A stretch of DNA of 64,000 bases from Neoarius graeffei (taxonomy: Eukaryota; Chordata; Actinopteri; Siluriformes; Ariidae), in NCBI RefSeq assembly GCF_027579695.1, contig NC_083572.1, positions 14,158,915 through 14,222,914 of the forward strand, given 5' to 3'. The position numbers and the translations under genes were made by a program. Numbering within the stretch: position 1 is the first letter of the stretch; each line of letters begins with the position of its first letter. Positions 49,801-55,800 of the stretch are shown piece after piece. Below the pieces are notes generated by a model. The model made no database searches. It worked only from the letters and a program-made list of their open reading frames with translations, and had not been told where the DNA came from.

Positions 49801-52800
49801 TCCGTTAGATAAACATTTAATTTTATTAAAATCGAAAATTAATATTTAGAGCCTGTGGGCTACAAAAATAGTCATTAAAGTAGCCGGCTGGACTTAATTG
49901 TGTGGCCGGCAGCCGGCGCTTGTGGAAAGCCCTGTCGAATCAGCTCTGCGCATACGCCGTGCGGCACAAAAAAATGGCAGCCATAATGACGGAAGGAGAT
50001 CCGGAGTTTTCAAACATTTGCTTAAGTGTGAAATCGCAAAATGGTATTCTAGCGAACAACAAAACAGTAAAGATTCAGAAAAACAAATCATTCAGTGATC
50101 ATTTTAATAGTGTAATTTCATCCGAACTAGGCCTAACGCTCGATTTAGAACTACAAAAAGTCCGTGTGTCGGACATTTTAAGTACCTTTGTAAAAGTTTT
50201 GCAAATGTTGCAGTCAGCATTTAAAATGCTAACTTAAAGTTTTTGTACAAGTTTCAGTTGGTTAAACTGTCATTTTATTAAATGTGTCTGCTTTTGTAAT
50301 AAAAAAAAGTACTGAAAGAAAAAGCAAACAGCATTGCGATTCCTTATCCATCCATAAAAAAAAAAAATCCCTCCCTCCTGACTGAAATTTTTTTTGCCCA
50401 CCCGGTGGACAGGAAACGGATTTTTTTTTAAGGATGGCCTTATTAACACGAGGAAATACTCGTAATTCGCAACTAAAAAGACTGCAGCTACACTGGCAGC
50501 TTGAACATGCTTTCTAGTGCGATTGTGTTGCGCTTGCACGGAACGGTGTCAGTCCTGCCTGCCTTAGCTCGTACACCTGAAGGCGTGCCTTGGGCGCGCA
50601 CGCCTAACGAGCTCCGGCACGCGCGCCGTTAACAAAGAACACCTGTCTTTAAATCAATGAACTATGTTTGGGCTATTTAAGGATTGCGCCCATGCAAGGA
50701 CGATGTGAAGTATTACGCCGCGTCTAGGAACGCGAAAAATCCGAAAAATAAATTTCTCCATTCGGAAAACCAGAGATTTTCAAGAGTTTTGTCAAATATC
50801 TGGATTTCCGGGTAAATCCGGAAGACTTTCATCTATATGGCAATACTACAGTACATAACGATAAACATAACAAAATAATCCAAAACGAACCAATTTATTC
50901 TGAGAAATCTGCAGTTTTGTTTTTGTTTTCTTCGTCAAACTTGAGTATCAAAAAGAGCAGGCATAATCATAATGACCAGGCCTTTCAATCACATGAAACC
51001 TCCGTCGGATAACGTCGTAGGCGCCAAAATTAAGGTCAAGCGCGCAAAATATACTATCAAAAGTTACCAAAAAAAAGTTGATTAAATAAACTTGGCTGCA
51101 TAAAACACAATGTCTTGACTTTCTTCTTTAAAAACACTGAAATTAGTGAGAATTAGCATGTATTTATCATAATTGACGCGAAATCCGCGCCATTCCCATG
51201 TTGTTCCGGGTTCGTTGAACTAGCCGTAAGCCTCGCGCAGAGCACAAATTCTCCATCAACGGCGATCAGCACGCCATGATTTCGAGGAGCAGTGAGACTC
51301 GTGTACCAATGACCAGAGCGGGATTTCCACATTAGGTAAATCATCTTTCTCCTTTTTTTTTTTTACTGTTTTATGGCAGTTGGCAAACAGCTTTTAGGTG
51401 CATTACCACTACCTTCTGAACTGGAGCGTGAACCAGAATGTTTACTATCCTGTTGTGCTAAATTATCCTAATAATTCCTGTATCATTTAAAAAACTAAAA
51501 ACAGCCCTATATCCCACATTATCTGACCTCAACTGCAATATCTCTCTGATACCTGGTGTCCTATGATTTAAAAGACTGAATAAAAGAGAGCTATTCTGGG
51601 CACACTTGTGTGTATTTAGGATACAGCTTGCATCTTAAATACACGCAGTTGTGAAAGTGTGGGTGGAATCAGTGACTTGGAGCTTGGTCCTCTTGTTGTT
51701 GATGGTCTTAGACGCTGGCCTTTCATTTAAACTAAGATCTTTTACCCGACTACATGCTGTGGATTGCCCTGCGATTCTTGTGATGTGACTGAAAAACCTT
51801 GTGTGTCACAGGTCTGCGACAGGTTCGTCTCTTTGATGGCAACAGTGCAGAACTTGTTTTTTCATTCCCAGCCTCTCCTCAGGCCCCAACACATCTTTTA
51901 AATACTAACTAACTGTATTCTAATTATTTTTGTCATGTACATCAAGACGGATTAATGCTGTAGACATTTTGCAATAAAAGGTAAAAAAAATATTCACAGC
52001 TTTCTTTATTTATTCATAACTTTGTAGCTAAAAAAAAAAGCACGTTTAAACACAGAGCACTGGGAAAACAGCACTTTGCATGCACAGAAAAGCCCAAATT
52101 ACCCTGTATCACAACGGAAAAAGCCCAAATTCAGAAATACAGGGTGTAGCCCAAATTATGTAACTGAAAGGCCTGATGACATTGCACCAGTGCTGATGGT
52201 AACAGTTTCTTGGTTCTTAAATCTAAAAATTTAGATTTTCGATACAAAAATTTTAACCTGGCATATACCTTACTCAGTATCTTTTCGGCCATTGCGTCTC
52301 CATCTAAGGACTGGTCCAACTCTGCACCTAAACATTTAACTTTTGAGTAATATTTGATTTCAATACCTTTGCACACAATGCCCAAATTCAAATTTTTCCT
52401 CAAGTTACTTTTAGAGCCAAACAGTATAGAGTCAGTTTTTCCAAGATGTAACGATAACCTGTTCTCCACTAGCCAATCACTAACAGATGATAATTCTTCA
52501 CCAAGTTGATTTTGTAACGTGACTAAATTGTGACCAGGTATTAACAATGCAGAATCATTAGCATACAACAATAACTTACATTTCACAGCCATTTCCATAT
52601 TGTTAACATACATCAAGAACATTAAGGGCCCGAGGACTGATCCTTGCGGCACTCCACGTGATATTTTCAAGATTAGATTTAACGCCTGAAAGATCAACAA
52701 TTTGTTTACAATTTAATAAATATGACTTGAACCAATTTACAGCAGAGTCAGACAAACCCATACACATCAATTTACCAAGCAAAATCTCATGATTAACCGC

Positions 52801-55800
52801 GTCGAAAGCTTTCTGTAAATCAAACATTTCTATATAGTTACCGTTACCATGTCCATTTCTAGCCTAATATAAATCAGTTAAATGCAATAAACATGTACCA
52901 GTAGAATAAGATTTTCGAAATCCAGACTGAAATTCATATAACAAATTTGACTCATGCAAATAGAAATATCACATTAAAGCTCATAGGCAACGGTTTTAAT
53001 TTTATGCACATTTGAAACTTTATATGTTAAAAAAAACCTCTAATTTTCTTCTGGTCACAAGAAGTATTGTTAATAAGAAATAATTAAAACAAGTTAGTGC
53101 GGATCGTGGCGAATTTCTGTTCGGCTAGTTTTGTGACCACTCGGCGCGTGATGTCATTTAAGACAAACAAACCGCTTGAGTCGAGTCCACTTCCGTTTAC
53201 TTACATTGCCATTCGGCTTGAATGCAGATGTGCATTCAGGAATTTCCAAAGAAAAACCATGCCTTATTGTTGTGCAGTGAACTGTAACAACAGGACCGGC
53301 TCAGGAAGAAGTTTTTACCTTTTTCCGAGAGAGGAGAAGAGGCAGAGAGAGTGGATTGGCTTTTCCCGGAAGAGGAGAAGAGGCAGAGCAAAAGGATTGG
53401 CTTTTTCCGAAAAAGGAGAAGAGGCGGAGCGAGAGGGTTGGTTTTTTCCCCGAAAGCAGAGAAGAGGCGGAGCGAGAGGGTTTGGTTTTTCCCGAAAAAG
53501 GAGAAGAGGCAGAGCAAGAGGGTTGGTTTTTTCCCCGAAAGCGGAGAAGAGGCAGAGCGAGAGGGTTGTTTTTTTCCAAAAGCGGAGAAGAGGCAGAGTG
53601 AGAGGGTTGTTTTTTTCCAAAAGCAGAGAAGAGGCAGAGTGAGAGGGTTGGTTTTTTCCGAAAGCGGAGAAGAGGCACAGCGAGAGGGTTGTTTTTTTTC
53701 GAAAAAAGAGAAGAGGCGGAGTAAGAGGTTTGGCTTTTTCCAAAAAAGGAGACGAGGCAGAGAGAGTGGATTGTGTGCATGAAACCAGAGGGTTGTTTTT
53801 TTCCGGAAGAGGAGCCGACATGGAGAGAGTGGATTGTGTGCGTGAAGCCAGAGGATTGGCTTTTTCCGAAAGAGAAGAGGCGAGAGTGGATTGTGCGCGT
53901 GAAACAAACTCAAGCAGTCAAAGAAGAAACGGCGCAGCAACACTCAAGCAAAAAGGAGAAAATTGGAGTTGAACATTTTTACTTTTGCTTGCAATTGATA
54001 AGTCAAGAATCCTGAGGGGTCCTGTACAATCATTGTGGAAATGAGACAAAGGGACATTTCCTCGCTTAGAATAAGCTATAAATAGTATAATGCCATGGAT
54101 GGCAGGCTAATGTGGCCTACCGGCACACTGTCAAGTAATTGTTACCTATATCTACTAGGGAGGGTGGTTTAATTATTCTTCAAAAGGGCTCTTATTTAGT
54201 ATTACGACAGAAATAGGAATTTATCATAAGTACCAGGATAAATCGTTTGGGCGCGAGTCTTTTTGAGATCCGGGGTCACCGTGATCAGAGTCGGCAGAGT
54301 CGCTGTCTGATTCCGAGGCCTCACAGTCAAACCAGTGAGCCACATTCACCGATTGCTTCGCAACGGCCATAGGCTCATACATATATGGTTTCACCTCTCG
54401 AGAGTCAATTTGGAGAGTCCCTACTTCAAAATCACTTTCAGACATTTTACACAACCTCACACGACCAAAGTCTGTACACGTGCGCTCGGTTCGCAAGTAA
54501 GAACTGCTCCCAGTCTGTTTGGCTTAAATGACGTCACGACGACGGCCCCCTGGCGGTGAAAGTGCGCATAAGCAAGATGTAAACAAACCTTCAGAAATTG
54601 GGCAAAACAGTATTTTAACCGTTTTATTCAATTTTAGGGTGCAAATTAGACACTAGGAAGATTGAATTCACTTTTTGGGTCGTTCTTCTAGACAATAAAG
54701 TTGATATTCTATGTTTCACCTCTGACCATTGCCTATGACCTTTAAGAATAGACACAGGACGATAATTACCTCCGCCAAGGAGGTTATGTTTTCGGTAGCG
54801 TTGGTTTGTTTGTCTGTTAGCAACATTATGGAAAAAGTAATGAACGGATTGCTCTGAAATTTTTTCTAGAGGTGTGACTGGGCACAAGTAACAATCCATT
54901 AAATTTTGGCGGTGATCCGGATCACCTTCTGGATCCTGGATTTTTTTTTAAAGGATTCTTGGCGGAGGTCTGCGCTCTCCGAGTGCTTTTCTAGTTTTCA
55001 CTATTCTTTTTGTACAATGGAACAACTCTGGCATATTTGAGATCATCTGGTACAACACCATGTAATATAGATACATTTATCATCATGTGAGTGAGTGGAG
55101 CAGGACTGGTCCAACTCTGCACCTAAATATTTAATATTTTTGATTTCAATACCTTTGTATTGCACAATATCCAAATTCAAATTTTTCTTGAAGTTACTTT
55201 TAGAGCCAGTTTTTCCAAGATGTAAAGAGAACCTGTTCTCCACTAGCCAATCCCTAACAGATGATAATTCTTCACAAAGCTGATTTTGTAAAAAAAGTGA
55301 CTAAATTGTGACGAGGTATTAACAATGCAGAATCATCAGCATACAACAATAACTTACATTTCACAGCCATTTCCATTTTTTACTTTTCAGGAGAAAAGTT
55401 AAAAAAAAATATCTATGACTATCTATAAAGCTTCTCAAACCTCAGGTAGTTAGAGGACTTAGCATGTCATGTGAAATGATCCCTCCCTATTAACTTACAC
55501 TGGAAGTGACAGCGCTTCTGACTAGCGTAGTAAACTAAACCCCACTCCATCGAAATGTCAGCTTAAAAATAACATGTTAATAAACCGGTTTAACGCATAA
55601 GAAAGTCTTTTAACGCTCGCCGACTTCTGTAATGAATAAACTGCCGTGTTTAATGTGCCTAGACTCGCTAGCATGTTTAGCTTAGCTTGCAAACAAACTG
55701 CCAAGCTAGGTGGCTAATTTACCCAGCTAGCTTCAAGTCTTGGCACTGATAAACCTGATACAAAAAACCCCGACAACTAATAATAAAGCTCTACATTTTA

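Larger units (their letters stand above)
48430..50835. repeat. long dispersed repeat, copy 2
   Basis: Same order of blocks as 36006-37890 and same GATGAAAGT inverted ends. A PIF element (49245-50439) is inserted after GACATGGTGAATTA; in copy 1 this site is intact (GACATGGCGAATTATTAACA). Confidence 0.78.

Noticed and set aside
53310-53880. CRISPR array
   Set aside because: Units are contiguous and imperfect with no spacers, in a vertebrate intron.
53236-53943. 235-, 168- and 159-codon minus-strand frames
   Set aside because: They are antisense readings of the 42-bp minisatellite, open only because the unit is a multiple of three and stop-free.
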